In this document: one piece after another, positions 7,202 to 15,574 of the stretch
Position numbering within the stretch: the stretch's first letter is position 1
How the letters are laid out: each line of letters opens with the position of its first letter
Assembly: GCA_024398875.1 (NCBI GenBank)
Contig: JAKSIJ010000017.1
Span: 1-52,615 of the forward strand
DNA length: 52,615 bases
Direction of reading: 5' to 3'
DNA from: Fibrobacter sp.
Lineage (GTDB): Bacteria > Fibrobacterota > Fibrobacteria > Fibrobacterales > Fibrobacteraceae
Translations under genes and position numbers: made by a program
The notes under the pieces: generated by a model
Databases searched by the model: none
Told to the model about the DNA's origin: nothing
Seen by the model: the letters and a program-made list of their open reading frames with translations, nothing else

Positions 7202-9352
7202 ATGAAGAAGACCATCATCTTTACGACGTTTCTTGCTCTAGCCACCGTGGTTAATGCGGCGACCTTCTACCTCAACCATGCCGGTTATGACGCCAATGGG
7301 GCAAAATCCATCGTCATCAAATCCAATGGGCTCACTGACGGGGCATCCTTTGAACTCGTAGCCTACAGTGACCAAGGAAGTTCTACGGTGTATACAGGGC
7401 ACCTCAATGCCGGCGTAAATCCAGACAATTGGATTCAAGGCGATTCACTCTTCTATGTTGCCGACTTTTCCAGCTGGACAACACCAGGGACCTATTTTAT
7501 CAGGTTTGACGAAGAAACAACACTCGGCACCATGACCGCCATCTCCAATTTTTTTGAGATTGACGAAAACCTCATGGCGGATTCGACTTTCTTAAAAGTG
7601 CTGAATTACTTCTATAATGACCGTGCTACAAATTACGCAAAAACCGCCTACATCTATGGCGGGGACTACCAATCTGTAGATGTTCACGGGGGGTGGTACG
7701 ATGCGTCCGGTGACGCTAGCAAATACCTTTCCCACCTCTCCTACGCAAACTATCTGAATCCGCAACAGATTCCTCTCACCGTTTGGGCTTTGGCATTCAC
7801 CGCCGAAAAGAATCCCAAGTATCTGGAATCCATAGGCAAGCAGGAATCCACCAAAGCGGAAGCAGTCTATGGCGCAGATTTCTTGGTACGCATGCTATCA
7901 GATGAAGGCTTTTTCTACATGACCGTATTCGACAACTGGGGTGGCGGCAGTTTCTACCTCTGTGAATTTACAGGTTCCGACGGCATCAAAAGTTCCAATT
8001 ACCAAACAGCGTACCGCCAAGGTGGAGGCATGGCCATCGCGGCCCTCGCGCGTGCATCTGCACTAGGAATTGATGGCGAATTCACATCCGCCAATTACCT
8101 GGAAGCAGCAAAAAAAGGATTTGAACATCTAGAGTCCAAACAAGTCCTTGGTGGTAGTTGCGAATACTGCAACGACGGAAAGGAAAACATCATCGACGAC
8201 TATACAGCTCTCTTGGCTGCCCTGGAACTCTACAATGCCACCAAGATTTCGAGTTATATGTTACTGGCACGGACAAGAGCCGAACATTTGGCAGGTCGTT
8301 TAAGCGACGATGGCTATTTCTGGAGCGATAACGACAAAAAACGTCCCTTCTGGCACGCTAGCGATGCAGGGCTTCCGTTGGTCGCTTTGGTGCGCTATTT
8401 GGAATTAGAAAAAGACGCGTCCAAGGCTAGTGCAATCAAAGTGGCAGCAAAGAAGCACCTCGATTGGATGCTGACGGTCACTTATGACAACGGAACGAAT
8501 CCCTTTGGCTACGCTCGTCAGGCTTATAAAACAGAATTTACAGCGAACAGCAAGACCGAGGCTCACATCAAGGAAGGGTATTTCATTCCGCATGACAATG
8601 AATCCGGCTACTGGTGGCAAGGGGAAGACGCTCGCATAGCCTCTCTCGCGGCGGCTTCCGTCTATGCTTCCCGCATTTTGAAATACAGCGATTCCACAAG
8701 CGCCTACAAATACGCTGCAAACCAGCTGGATTGGGTTTTGGGCAAGAATCCTTACAACATGAGTTTCATGAAAGGCGTTGGGAAAAACAATCCCGCTAAT
8801 TATAATGGTACCCGTCTAAGTTTGACTCTTGTAGGCGGCATCGCCAATGGTATTACAGGATATAATATAGATGGTTCAGGCATTGCTTGGAACGATTCTA
8901 GAATCTATGAAAATAGTTGGGACAGTTGGCGCTGGGTGGAACAGTGGATTCCCCACAGCACCTGGTTCTTGATGGCCCTTTCCACACGATATGATGAAGT
9001 CAAGACACAAGCTGCACCAGAGCCTAGCAGCAGTTCCAGCAGCCAAGGTGGCGACGAACCCTCTTCCAGCAGTTCTAGTGATGAACCCAGTAGCAGTTCC
9101 AGCGGAGGCGATGCCATCGTTGTGGCAAGCGCAATTCCGCAATTGCACATTTCTACCGCAAACCGCGTCCTCACTATTGACGGAGATATTTCTCTGCAAG
9201 GAAAATCCTTCCACATCGTGAACATGATGGGGCAAGTGGTTCACAACGGGACTCTTACCGCAGGCAGTAACTCCATCCAGCTGAACAACCTAACTGGAGT
9301 GATGTTCGTCCAAATTCCGGGATTTGCATCCCAGAAAATTTTGGTGAAATAG
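7202..9352 (+). CDS. Secreted glycoside hydrolase family 9 endoglucanase
   Basis: Residues 1-19 are a signal peptide ending in VVNA. An Ig-like CelD_N domain follows (about 20-120), then the GH9 (alpha/alpha)6 barrel (about 130-600). The catalytic-base region reads GGWYDASGDASKY. The C-terminal catalytic region contains the acid-bearing stretch around YENSWDSWRWVEQW. A poly-serine linker (about 610-640) leads to an 80-residue C-terminal domain ending in KILVK, of the type used for sorting in FCB bacteria. The enzyme is expected to cut cellulose or mixed-linkage glucan outside the cell. The start at 7202 is chosen for the signal peptide; a TTG nine bases earlier is unlikely. It is the only obvious polysaccharide-degrading gene of its kind here. 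Confidence 0.92.
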   Translation: MKKTIIFTTFLALATVVNAATFYLNHAGYDANGAKSIVIKSNGLTDGASFELVAYSDQGSSTVYTGHLNAGVNPDNWIQGDSLFYVADFSSWTTPGTYFIRFDEETTLGTMTAISNFFEIDENLMADSTFLKVLNYFYNDRATNYAKTAYIYGGDYQSVDVHGGWYDASGDASKYLSHLSYANYLNPQQIPLTVWALAFTAEKNPKYLESIGKQESTKAEAVYGADFLVRMLSDEGFFYMTVFDNWGGGSFYLCEFTGSDGIKSSNYQTAYRQGGGMAIAALARASALGIDGEFTSANYLEAAKKGFEHLESKQVLGGSCEYCNDGKENIIDDYTALLAALELYNATKISSYMLLARTRAEHLAGRLSDDGYFWSDNDKKRPFWHASDAGLPLVALVRYLELEKDASKASAIKVAAKKHLDWMLTVTYDNGTNPFGYARQAYKTEFTANSKTEAHIKEGYFIPHDNESGYWWQGEDARIASLAAASVYASRILKYSDSTSAYKYAANQLDWVLGKNPYNMSFMKGVGKNNPANYNGTRLSLTLVGGIANGITGYNIDGSGIAWNDSRIYENSWDSWRWVEQWIPHSTWFLMALSTRYDEVKTQAAPEPSSSSSSQGGDEPSSSSSSDEPSSSSSGGDAIVVASAIPQLHISTANRVLTIDGDISLQGKSFHIVNMMGQVVHNGTLTAGSNSIQLNNLTGVMFVQIPGFASQKILVK

Positions 9353-9356
9353 AATG

Positions 9357-9385
9357 TAGACAATCCTTTCTGATTTTTCTACATT
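9357..9385 (+). promoter_or_regulatory. Predicted tRNA-Ser promoter
   Basis: TAGACA (9357-9362) and TACATT (9380-9385) are separated by 17 bases, and the mature tRNA begins 10 bases after the -10 box. Confidence 0.65.
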
Positions 9386-9395
9386 AGGTACCATC

Positions 9396-9480
9396 GGAGA
9401 GATGCCGGAGTGGTTGAACGGGCCGGCCTCGAAAACCGGAGACTCTAACAGGTTCGAGGGTTCGAATCCCTCTCTCTCCT
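9396..9480 (+). tRNA. tRNA-Ser (CGA)
   Basis: The acceptor arm GGAGAGA (9396-9402) pairs with TCTCTCC (9473-9479). The T arm is GAGGG-TTCGAAT-CCCTC. The anticodon loop CTCGAAA gives anticodon CGA, and a long variable arm marks a class II tRNA. CCA is not encoded. Two oddities are visible: the base after the acceptor stem is T rather than the usual G for serine tRNAs, and the last pair of the anticodon stem is C-A. Confidence 0.9.
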
Positions 9481-9551
9481 TTATAAAAAAGGTGGACCCC
9501 ACAGGGGTCTGCCTTTTTTATACAAACAGCACAAGTGGGATGAGAACCCTC
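9466..9551 (+). repeat. 86-bp direct repeat, copy 1 (tRNA 3' end plus terminator)
   Basis: From the last 14 bases of tRNA-Ser through the terminator to GAGAACCCTC, the sequence recurs without change at 9665-9750. Confidence 0.9.
9485..9519 (+). terminator. tRNA-Ser terminator (bidirectional)
   Basis: AAAAAAGG and GACCCC (9485-9500) pair with GGGGTC and CCTTTTTT (9504-9519) around an ACA loop. A second identical copy stands at 9684-9718. Confidence 0.8.
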
Positions 9552-9664
9552 GAAGAGGCGTTCGATTAACAGCGCCAGAGCGCAGCAAAGAAGGCGCTGT
9601 TAAAGCTTTCGGCAATAGCCGAAACCCGGAGGGCCACATGCGAATAGCAAGAGCATGTGGGCTC
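9552..9664. repeat. Three consecutive hairpins between the direct repeats
   Basis: Perfect stems are seen at 9566-9576/9593-9603 (11 bp), 9607-9613/9618-9624 (7 bp, AATA loop) and 9634-9641/9653-9660 (8 bp). No coding potential is convincing. This fills the 113 bp between the two copies of the tRNA-tail repeat. Confidence 0.7.
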
Positions 9665-9750
9665 ATCCCTCTCTCTCCTTTATAAAAAAGGTGGACCCCA
9701 CAGGGGTCTGCCTTTTTTATACAAACAGCACAAGTGGGATGAGAACCCTC
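9665..9750 (+). repeat. 86-bp direct repeat, copy 2
   Basis: This copy is identical to 9466-9551, including the tRNA-Ser 3' end and the terminator hairpin. It ends just before the 3' end of the convergent permease gene, whose transcripts it may terminate. Confidence 0.9.
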
Positions 9751-9761
9751 TATTTCACTAC

Positions 9762-10661
9762 CTACATCTTTGAAAGCGTCAAAAGCACCGCGCCCACAAG
9801 AATCACAATTGTAGAAATGGTGAGCTTTTTGCGGCCCTGCTTGGTAGCGTATTCGCCAAAGACAAACACACCCCACATCTGGTTCACCACCAGGTTCAAC
9901 TGCAGTAGTGGATAGCCTACGGCATAGCCGAACATGCCGTCATCGGCAATGGCCCAGAAAATTGCCAGCGTACCCAGCATCCAAATGATACCTGACCCGA
10001 GGGCAAACAGCGTGGGAACAGGCGGATAGCCAAAGCTCTTTCTTTGCTTCAATGTGAGAATGGCCACCAGCACCACGCTGGCAGCGCAAACGCCTACAGA
10101 GAACGGGAAAAGGAACTCCATATCCCCCATTTCACTGAACTTGTAAGGAATGAGGTATGTGCCAAATACGGCACCGGAAAGAAGGGAGCGCCATTTTTTC
10201 CAGATGGAAGTCTTGGACTTGCTTACCGGAATCCAGATGCCTATAATCATGCAAGCGATGGCGGGGACAGAAAAATAAAGTGCCGTAGGTTCCTGGAAAA
10301 TAACGACGCCACTGAAGAAAGAAAGGAGGATACTCACGCTCATGGAGCGAAGGCCAGTACCTGCCAAATCCTGTTCCGCCTGAACCGCCCAGAAGCACAA
10401 GGCACCACCAATCACCCAGAGGCAGCCACACAGAACGCCAACAGGATTCAGGTTGAATTCTCCCGTGACGCAAGTAATGACAGCAGAGCAGAGCATCGCT
10501 CCTATTGCCATCACGGCAAGAAAAGCCCAAGACGAATAATTCGGATATTTCTTGAGCGGAACCATGTAGGTTCCAAATGCGGTAATGCCGATGAGGACAC
10601 CGATGAGACTGAGCAAGTTACTTTCCAATGCAGAACCCCGCAAAAATTGATTGTAAAACAT
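9762..10661 (-). CDS. GRP-family sugar permease (DMT superfamily)
   Basis: This protein of about 299 residues has ten hydrophobic helices arranged as two similar halves, typical of the glucose/ribose porter branch of the drug/metabolite transporter superfamily. The first helix reads GTYMVPLKKY, and later helices contain YLIPYKF and GYPLLQLN, all common in this family. It probably moves a monosaccharide across the inner membrane; the substrate cannot be read. The ATG at 10661 overlaps the end of mnmE by 44 bases. A TTG or internal start just after the mnmE stop is a real alternative. It is the last gene of the leftward run. Confidence 0.75.
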   Translation of the reverse strand: MFYNQFLRGSALESNLLSLIGVLIGITAFGTYMVPLKKYPNYSSWAFLAVMAIGAMLCSAVITCVTGEFNLNPVGVLCGCLWVIGGALCFWAVQAEQDLAGTGLRSMSVSILLSFFSGVVIFQEPTALYFSVPAIACMIIGIWIPVSKSKTSIWKKWRSLLSGAVFGTYLIPYKFSEMGDMEFLFPFSVGVCAASVVLVAILTLKQRKSFGYPPVPTLFALGSGIIWMLGTLAIFWAIADDGMFGYAVGYPLLQLNLVVNQMWGVFVFGEYATKQGRKKLTISTIVILVGAVLLTLSKM

Positions 10662-11994
10662 CCTCGGACGAAATCTCGCCCACTATGCTCTGGAGGGCAC
10701 GCCGCACCAGTTGCATTTCAAAAGCCAAAAGTTCCACCGCAGGATTTTTGCGAATGAGATCCAAAGCGCGGTCAATTCCCGCCAAGGCATCTTCCAAACA
10801 AGCCTTTTCCCGCTCGCTGGTAATCCACAAATCCTCGGGATTTTCATTTTCCTTAAACAAGCGGCTATTAAGAGTGGCGGCCAAGGCATCTACGCCGAAG
10901 CCCGTTTTGGCGGAAACAGAAATAGATTTCGGGCCCTCGGGAGCCGCAGTCGCGGACTTCGCGCCCCACAAATCCTGTTTCGTCAAAACCACCAAATCCG
11001 GAGTCGACTGGGCCTGCTCTGCAGGCGACATCGGCGTTGCGGGCAAAAGCGACGTCGCAGACGATTGCGTCGCGCCGTCCAGCACCAGAATTTTCAAGTC
11101 CGCCTCTTCCAAAATCTCGCGGCTCTTTTCCATACTGAGCGCATCCAAAGCGTCGGTGGCCTTGTCTGCAATGCCCGCGGTATCTACCAGACGGATTTCT
11201 CCGCCCGCTAAAAAGAGGCGCACCTCCACAAAGTCCCGCGTTGTGCCCGGAATGTTCGAAACGAGAATGCGGTCTTCGCCCAAGAGGGCGTTTGCAAGGC
11301 TGGACTTGCCCGCATTGGGTGCGCCATACAGCACTACCAGAGGAAGGCGACCTAGAGCGGCTTTCCCGCGGAAACTTTTCGCGATAGATTCCACACTTTC
11401 CCGAATGGCAGCAATCTTTTTGCCCCAGGTGGCGTAATCCGGGTCCGCTTCCTCTTCTGCGAAATCCACGTCCAGCTCGAGCCTTGCCGAAATATCCTTG
11501 ATTTGCTCCGTCAGCACCTTCACTTTTTTTGAAAGTGCGCCACTGAGCAGGCGGTGAGCATTTTTCAGTTCCGCAAGATTCGCGCTGTGAATCACGTCGG
11601 CAACAGATTCCGCCTGAGAAAGATCCATTTTCCCGTTCAAAAACGCGCGACGAGTGTATTCCCCAGGCTCCGCAAGACGCACACCGTCCACACTGCGAAT
11701 GGCCTGCATCAGTTCCCGAACAATCAGCGGATTTCCGTGAGGATAAAGTTCCAGCACATCTTCGCCGGTGTAGGAATTGGGCCCTTCGAAAAAGATGTAG
11801 AGCAGGCTATCGATGACATTCCCGTTTTGACGCGCCGTTCCCAAATTGGCCTGCCGCGGTTTCAAACTTGCCTCGGCTGCAGTGCCGAACAAAAACTTTA
11901 CCACCTCCCGAACTTTGGAGCCACTCACACGCAATGCCGCCACAGCGCTTACGCCAGCGGGAGTCATGGGAGCTACGATAGTCTGGGAGTTCAT
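10618..11994 (-). CDS. mnmE: tRNA modification GTPase MnmE
   Basis: This 458-residue protein has an N-terminal tetrahydrofolate-binding domain (TIVAPMTPAGVSAVAALRVSG at the start, GEYTRRAFLNGKMDLSQAE near residue 115). The central G domain carries P-loop GAPNAGKSS, switch PGTTRD, DTAGI and TKQD. The C-terminal helical domain ends in FCIGK with the essential cysteine. With MnmG it builds the carboxymethylaminomethyl group on wobble uridine 34 of several tRNAs. Length and all motifs are normal. It follows fabZ after about 40 bases and overlaps the permease gene. Its presence among lipid A genes probably reflects co-transcription only. Confidence 0.96.
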   Translation of the reverse strand: MNSQTIVAPMTPAGVSAVAALRVSGSKVREVVKFLFGTAAEASLKPRQANLGTARQNGNVIDSLLYIFFEGPNSYTGEDVLELYPHGNPLIVRELMQAIRSVDGVRLAEPGEYTRRAFLNGKMDLSQAESVADVIHSANLAELKNAHRLLSGALSKKVKVLTEQIKDISARLELDVDFAEEEADPDYATWGKKIAAIRESVESIAKSFRGKAALGRLPLVVLYGAPNAGKSSLANALLGEDRILVSNIPGTTRDFVEVRLFLAGGEIRLVDTAGIADKATDALDALSMEKSREILEEADLKILVLDGATQSSATSLLPATPMSPAEQAQSTPDLVVLTKQDLWGAKSATAAPEGPKSISVSAKTGFGVDALAATLNSRLFKENENPEDLWITSEREKACLEDALAGIDRALDLIRKNPAVELLAFEMQLVRRALQSIVGEISSEDVLQSIFAGFCIGK

Positions 11995-12035
11995 ACTAAA
12001 AATCTAATAAAAAGGGGTTGGCATGATTGGCTATT

Positions 12036-12518
12036 TCAAATCATAGCCGCAGCGAATTCCGCCTCACACACAAGCGTCTCGCCCACACGAACTGTACCCA
12101 CATACTTGAAAATGTTACTGCGGGCGGCAATCATCTTCACTGCAATTATTAAATCCGCCGGCGGCACCACGGGATTTTTGAATCTGCATTTCTCAATCCC
12201 CATAAACGCGGGTCGTTTGCCCACCACATCTTTTTCTTTGGCAATTTTCGTGAGGAGCGTTGCCACCTGGGCCATGGCCTCCACCTGCAAAACTCCGGGC
12301 ATGATGGGATTTCCCGGAAAGTGCCCTTCAAAGAAAAATTCCTTCCCTGTCAAATGGCAAGCTGCAGCCATATCGGGTTCTGCACCCTCTACAGAAAGCG
12401 AAATCACTTCATCCACAAAAGCAAATGGAGCCTTTTGCGGAAGGAATTCATGCACAATTTCTCCATCATAGAGAACGCCGGGAACAGTTGATTTTTTAAG
12501 GGTTTCCAAGAGAGACAT
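12036..12518 (-). CDS. fabZ: FabZ-like 3-hydroxyacyl-ACP dehydratase
   Basis: This 160-residue hotdog-fold protein has the dehydratase signature GHFPGNPIMPGVLQVEAMAQ, with the catalytic His in GHFPG and the Glu in QVEAMAQ. It removes water from 3-hydroxyacyl-ACP in fatty acid synthesis. The start at 12518 (MSLLETL) is preferred to an upstream ATG at 12566, which lies deep in lpxC. It still overlaps the lpxC 3' end by 23 bases. In several FCB-group bacteria LpxC and FabZ are fused; here they are separate but overlapping, which is consistent with a shared ancestry of that arrangement. Confidence 0.9.
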   Translation of the reverse strand: MSLLETLKKSTVPGVLYDGEIVHEFLPQKAPFAFVDEVISLSVEGAEPDMAAACHLTGKEFFFEGHFPGNPIMPGVLQVEAMAQVATLLTKIAKEKDVVGKRPAFMGIEKCRFKNPVVPPADLIIAVKMIAARSNIFKYVGTVRVGETLVCEAEFAAAMI

Positions 12519-13524
12519 AAGGGAGTAACTTCTCCAGAATTTGGCGATGACTGATATGACCACCATTCAAAATTTCCAGACGGATTTTTGGAAGCGCAGG
12601 AACAACAAAGGAAAGATCTCCCAGCAAATCCAAAATCTTATGGCGGGCAGGTTCTTCAAGGACGCGATACGGAGCCGCGGCAGTTTTGTCAACATCTTTG
12701 AGGGCGTTAGCCGCGGCGGCACTGGCAGCATCTGCATCGGGCAAAAGCAGGCCGCAATGCGCATCTACGCCCTGCAACATTCCCGCTTCACAGGCAGCTT
12801 TATACTCCGCCTCAAAAATAAAAGTGCGAGCGCTGAAAATGGAATACAAATCTTCTGCGGAATAAATGGAAACCATAGCAGACGAATTCCATCCGGAAGG
12901 TCGCGTGACGGTATATTCCACCTCAAAAGTTTCCGCCGGACTCATCTTTATGTAGCCGTAAGGCTTTCCGCCGGGAATTGCTGCACCTGTCTTCGGGTCC
13001 GTAGGAACCAAATCCCAAGCAGCTGTCACAGGAGCCTCATAAAAGGATAATTCCTCCGGCACGCCAGCCTCCCGACGTAAACCGCACAAGAACGGGAGGG
13101 CACTGCCATCTAGCAGAGGAATCTCTGCCGCAATCTCGGAACCAGAGACTTCCGCCGCGGCATTTTCCGCGGGAGCCGTATTCGCACCAACCCTCACATC
13201 AAAGCTTCTGGTAGGCCACATGAGGAACACGGGCGCCAAATGCTCCGGGCCCGAAAGAACCAAGGACTTTATCGCAATTTCACGACCCGCAACAGCTCCG
13301 CAAGCAGAATCCGCGGCCTCATAAATCGTGGTCCGCGCCACGGAATGCTTCAGTTCAGGATAAAGTTTGTATGCATCAGTGCTGTAAAAAGTTTTGCTGC
13401 CTGCAAACCACGTCACTCGCGGCGGCTTCTGTTCATCCCGCGGGTGGATGTCGATTTGAACTTCTGCATTTTTCAAGTTCAACGAAGGAGACGAAAACTT
13501 TACTGTCTTGATACAATGCCGCAT
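12496..13524 (-). CDS. lpxC: LpxC, UDP-3-O-acyl-N-acetylglucosamine deacetylase (divergent)
   Basis: This 342-residue zinc amidase carries out the committed step of lipid A synthesis. The zinc ligands are visible: His in SGPEHLAP, and His and Asp in EEPARHKILDLLGD. The DGSALPF and ARTF motifs and the C-terminal GGH support the family. The usual N-terminal GxGLHSG signature is not recognisable and the central insert is long, so this is a divergent member. It starts where lpxD stops (TAATG overlap) and overlaps fabZ, forming lpxD-lpxC-fabZ. Confidence 0.87.
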   Translation of the reverse strand: MRHCIKTVKFSSPSLNLKNAEVQIDIHPRDEQKPPRVTWFAGSKTFYSTDAYKLYPELKHSVARTTIYEAADSACGAVAGREIAIKSLVLSGPEHLAPVFLMWPTRSFDVRVGANTAPAENAAAEVSGSEIAAEIPLLDGSALPFLCGLRREAGVPEELSFYEAPVTAAWDLVPTDPKTGAAIPGGKPYGYIKMSPAETFEVEYTVTRPSGWNSSAMVSIYSAEDLYSIFSARTFIFEAEYKAACEAGMLQGVDAHCGLLLPDADAASAAAANALKDVDKTAAAPYRVLEEPARHKILDLLGDLSFVVPALPKIRLEILNGGHISHRQILEKLLPYVSLGNP

Positions 13525-14612
13525 TACTTATCCATCATTCGGAGCCGCACGACGGAGCGACGCCACTTTTCAATATCTACTGCAGGGAATCCTGCAACTG
13601 TCTTGCCAGCGGGAACATTCTTCGTCACGCCCGCTTTTGCAGCGATGCGAGCGCCCTTCCCGATGGTCAAATGGCCTGCGGATTGGGCGCCTCCCGCGAA
13701 TTCAACGTCATCTTCCACCGTCACGGTGCCTGCGATTCCCGACTGGGACGCCATATAGATGTTATTCCCGAGAACGCAGTTGTGTGCAATTTGCACGAAG
13801 GAATCGAAATGACAATTGTTCCCGATGGTGGTGGGAGAAACAAAGCCTGCAGCTACAACGGTATTGGCCCCGAAACTGCAGCCATTTCCGATGCGGACAC
13901 CCGCCAAATGCGGCACCATCCTGCGTTCGCCCTCGTATTCGTAAAATCCAAACCCGCGGGAGCCAATGACAACGCCCGCCTGAAAAATGCAGCCCTCGCC
14001 CACGATGACATTGGGATAAATCGTGACGTTTGCTTCCAGTTTGCAATTGGCGCCAACGGTAGCGCCCGCCATAATTACGCAGTTCGGGCCCACAACTGCA
14101 TTTTCGCCCACGTTGCCTTCCACAACAGCAGTGGGATGAACTTTTGCGGAAGCGGCGATGCCACAATCCGCAGGAGCCGCGATCCGAGATTCAGCAATAG
14201 CCGCGGCCCGATGTAAATTCGCGGCGTCCCGAGATTCCACAAATTCCTTCAGAAATTCCACCATCACATGATAGGGATTTTTCACCGGCACGACGCACTT
14301 CACCTGCGGTAGCATTTTTTTGAAAGCAGCCGCATCCATGCCCAGATTATCCGGTACGAAAATGAGGCCCGCGCGAATTTGAGACAGCGCCGCCTCTGAA
14401 ATTCCAAAAGCATTGGTCTCGCTTTTCTGCGTTGTTCCAGCCCAAAAGCAGACATCTGCGGGGCCCGCTTTTTCTACCGAGGCAAAGCCTGTAAGCTCGA
14501 AATCCGCGAAGGCATCGCCCGAAGAAGAAGCGTCGTCCGAGAAAGATGCACCATCCGAAAACCCAGACGACCGCATCCAACCCATCACCGTGGAAAGAAG
14601 CACTGGCTGCAT
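13524..14612 (-). CDS. lpxD: LpxD, UDP-3-O-(3-hydroxyacyl)glucosamine N-acyltransferase
   Basis: This 362-residue protein has an N-terminal uridine-binding domain of unusual, serine/alanine-rich composition (first about 110 residues). A left-handed beta-helix of hexapeptide repeats follows, with GSRGFGF and the catalytic HNCVLG (VQIAHNCV). It adds the second acyl chain to the lipid A precursor. A TTG at 14615 is also possible; the ATG at 14612 follows GGGGGA. The start overlaps the lipid kinase stop (TGATG), indicating coupled translation. Normal family length is about 340. Confidence 0.92.
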   Translation of the reverse strand: MQPVLLSTVMGWMRSSGFSDGASFSDDASSSGDAFADFELTGFASVEKAGPADVCFWAGTTQKSETNAFGISEAALSQIRAGLIFVPDNLGMDAAAFKKMLPQVKCVVPVKNPYHVMVEFLKEFVESRDAANLHRAAAIAESRIAAPADCGIAASAKVHPTAVVEGNVGENAVVGPNCVIMAGATVGANCKLEANVTIYPNVIVGEGCIFQAGVVIGSRGFGFYEYEGERRMVPHLAGVRIGNGCSFGANTVVAAGFVSPTTIGNNCHFDSFVQIAHNCVLGNNIYMASQSGIAGTVTVEDDVEFAGGAQSAGHLTIGKGARIAAKAGVTKNVPAGKTVAGFPAVDIEKWRRSVVRLRMMDK

Positions 14613-15574
14613 CAATCCCCCAGCGCTAGCATCTGGACTTGGTTCGCAAATTCGATGGTGACTTTTCCGCCCAGTTTTCCGCTCAAATCCTCGCCGTCCA
14701 ACTGCAGAAATTCATCGGGCTGGATTTCCAATTCCAGGCGGTGGACTTTTTCCGACTTGAGAAAATACTTTTTGTAAATGCGGCCCACCAGGGGTATGTT
14801 TCCGAGGGCGATGGCGAACATAAAATTCAGCATGTTGGGTACGTCCACCACTTCCAAAAATCCGTCGTCCATTTTGGATTTGTAGAAGGGGTTGGCGCCG
14901 CTAGCAAAACTGGGGATGTTGCCCACAATCACTGTGCGGTGGCCTGCCAAATCCTTGGTGTGGGATTTCCCGTACTTGTCCACCGTGGTGAGAGTTCCCT
15001 GCTGCAGCACGTATTTGCGGTCGGCAAAGAACCGCCGCACATAATGGAGTTTGTTTGCAATGACAGAGTTGGAAGCAATAACGCCCTTGGAGCGGTCCTG
15101 GTTGAAATCGTGAGCAATGCGGGCATCGATGCCGCCTGAAAAATAGTTGGCCAGAGCGTAACTGCCATTCACTTTCCAAATATCAAAGGGAATGGCTTCC
15201 GCACGCAAAAGCCGCCGCACCAAGAACAAGAGGCCTTTATCCACAAAGGGCTTGTACAAGTGGAGCACGCGGGCCAAATCGTTACCCGTTCCCAAAGGAA
15301 TCAGACCAATTTTCACTTTGTTCGCAAATTCGGAAGCTAGCATGGTGGAAAGCACCGCCGAAACAGTTCCGTCACCGCCCACCGCAATCAAGGTTTCCGT
15401 ATTCGCAAGCGCATTCAGAATCTGCTCCTTCATGCCCTCGTACTGGGTGAACTCCGCCTTCCATTCCTCATCCTTAAACCCCATGGAATCCATGATTTCA
15501 GGCAAAAACTGGTGGATGACCTTACCCTGGCCGCCACCGCTAATGGGATTTATGAGGAAAATAAACTTCATCAT
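14612..15574 (-). CDS. Diacylglycerol kinase-family lipid kinase
   Basis: This 320-residue protein has the DAGK catalytic domain. It opens with INPISGGG, carries the nucleotide loop VGGDGTVS at about residue 64 and the motif PLGTGNDLAR at about 97. Relatives phosphorylate diacylglycerol or related membrane lipids at the cytoplasmic face, recycling lipid for phospholipid synthesis. The start overlaps the stop of the upstream carbonic anhydrase-like gene, and its end overlaps lpxD. It therefore sits inside the lipid A operon, which fits a membrane lipid role. A second ATG three bases later is equally possible. Confidence 0.88.
   Translation of the reverse strand: MMKFIFLINPISGGGQGKVIHQFLPEIMDSMGFKDEEWKAEFTQYEGMKEQILNALANTETLIAVGGDGTVSAVLSTMLASEFANKVKIGLIPLGTGNDLARVLHLYKPFVDKGLLFLVRRLLRAEAIPFDIWKVNGSYALANYFSGGIDARIAHDFNQDRSKGVIASNSVIANKLHYVRRFFADRKYVLQQGTLTTVDKYGKSHTKDLAGHRTVIVGNIPSFASGANPFYKSKMDDGFLEVVDVPNMLNFMFAIALGNIPLVGRIYKKYFLKSEKVHRLELEIQPDEFLQLDGEDLSGKLGGKVTIEFANQVQMLALGD

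Noticed and set aside
9621-9680. A second, partial tRNA gene before the repeat copy at 9665
   Set aside because: Only the last 14 tRNA bases are repeated and no acceptor or anticodon stem can be formed.
9466-9750. Prophage or genomic island at tRNA-Ser
   Set aside because: The tail is duplicated, but only 113 bp separate the copies and no integrase or cargo is present, so I report it as a local repeat.
9481-9876. 131-codon minus-strand frame through the tRNA-tail repeats
   Set aside because: Its Cys-rich repeats simply translate the duplicated terminator hairpins; there is no ribosome site.
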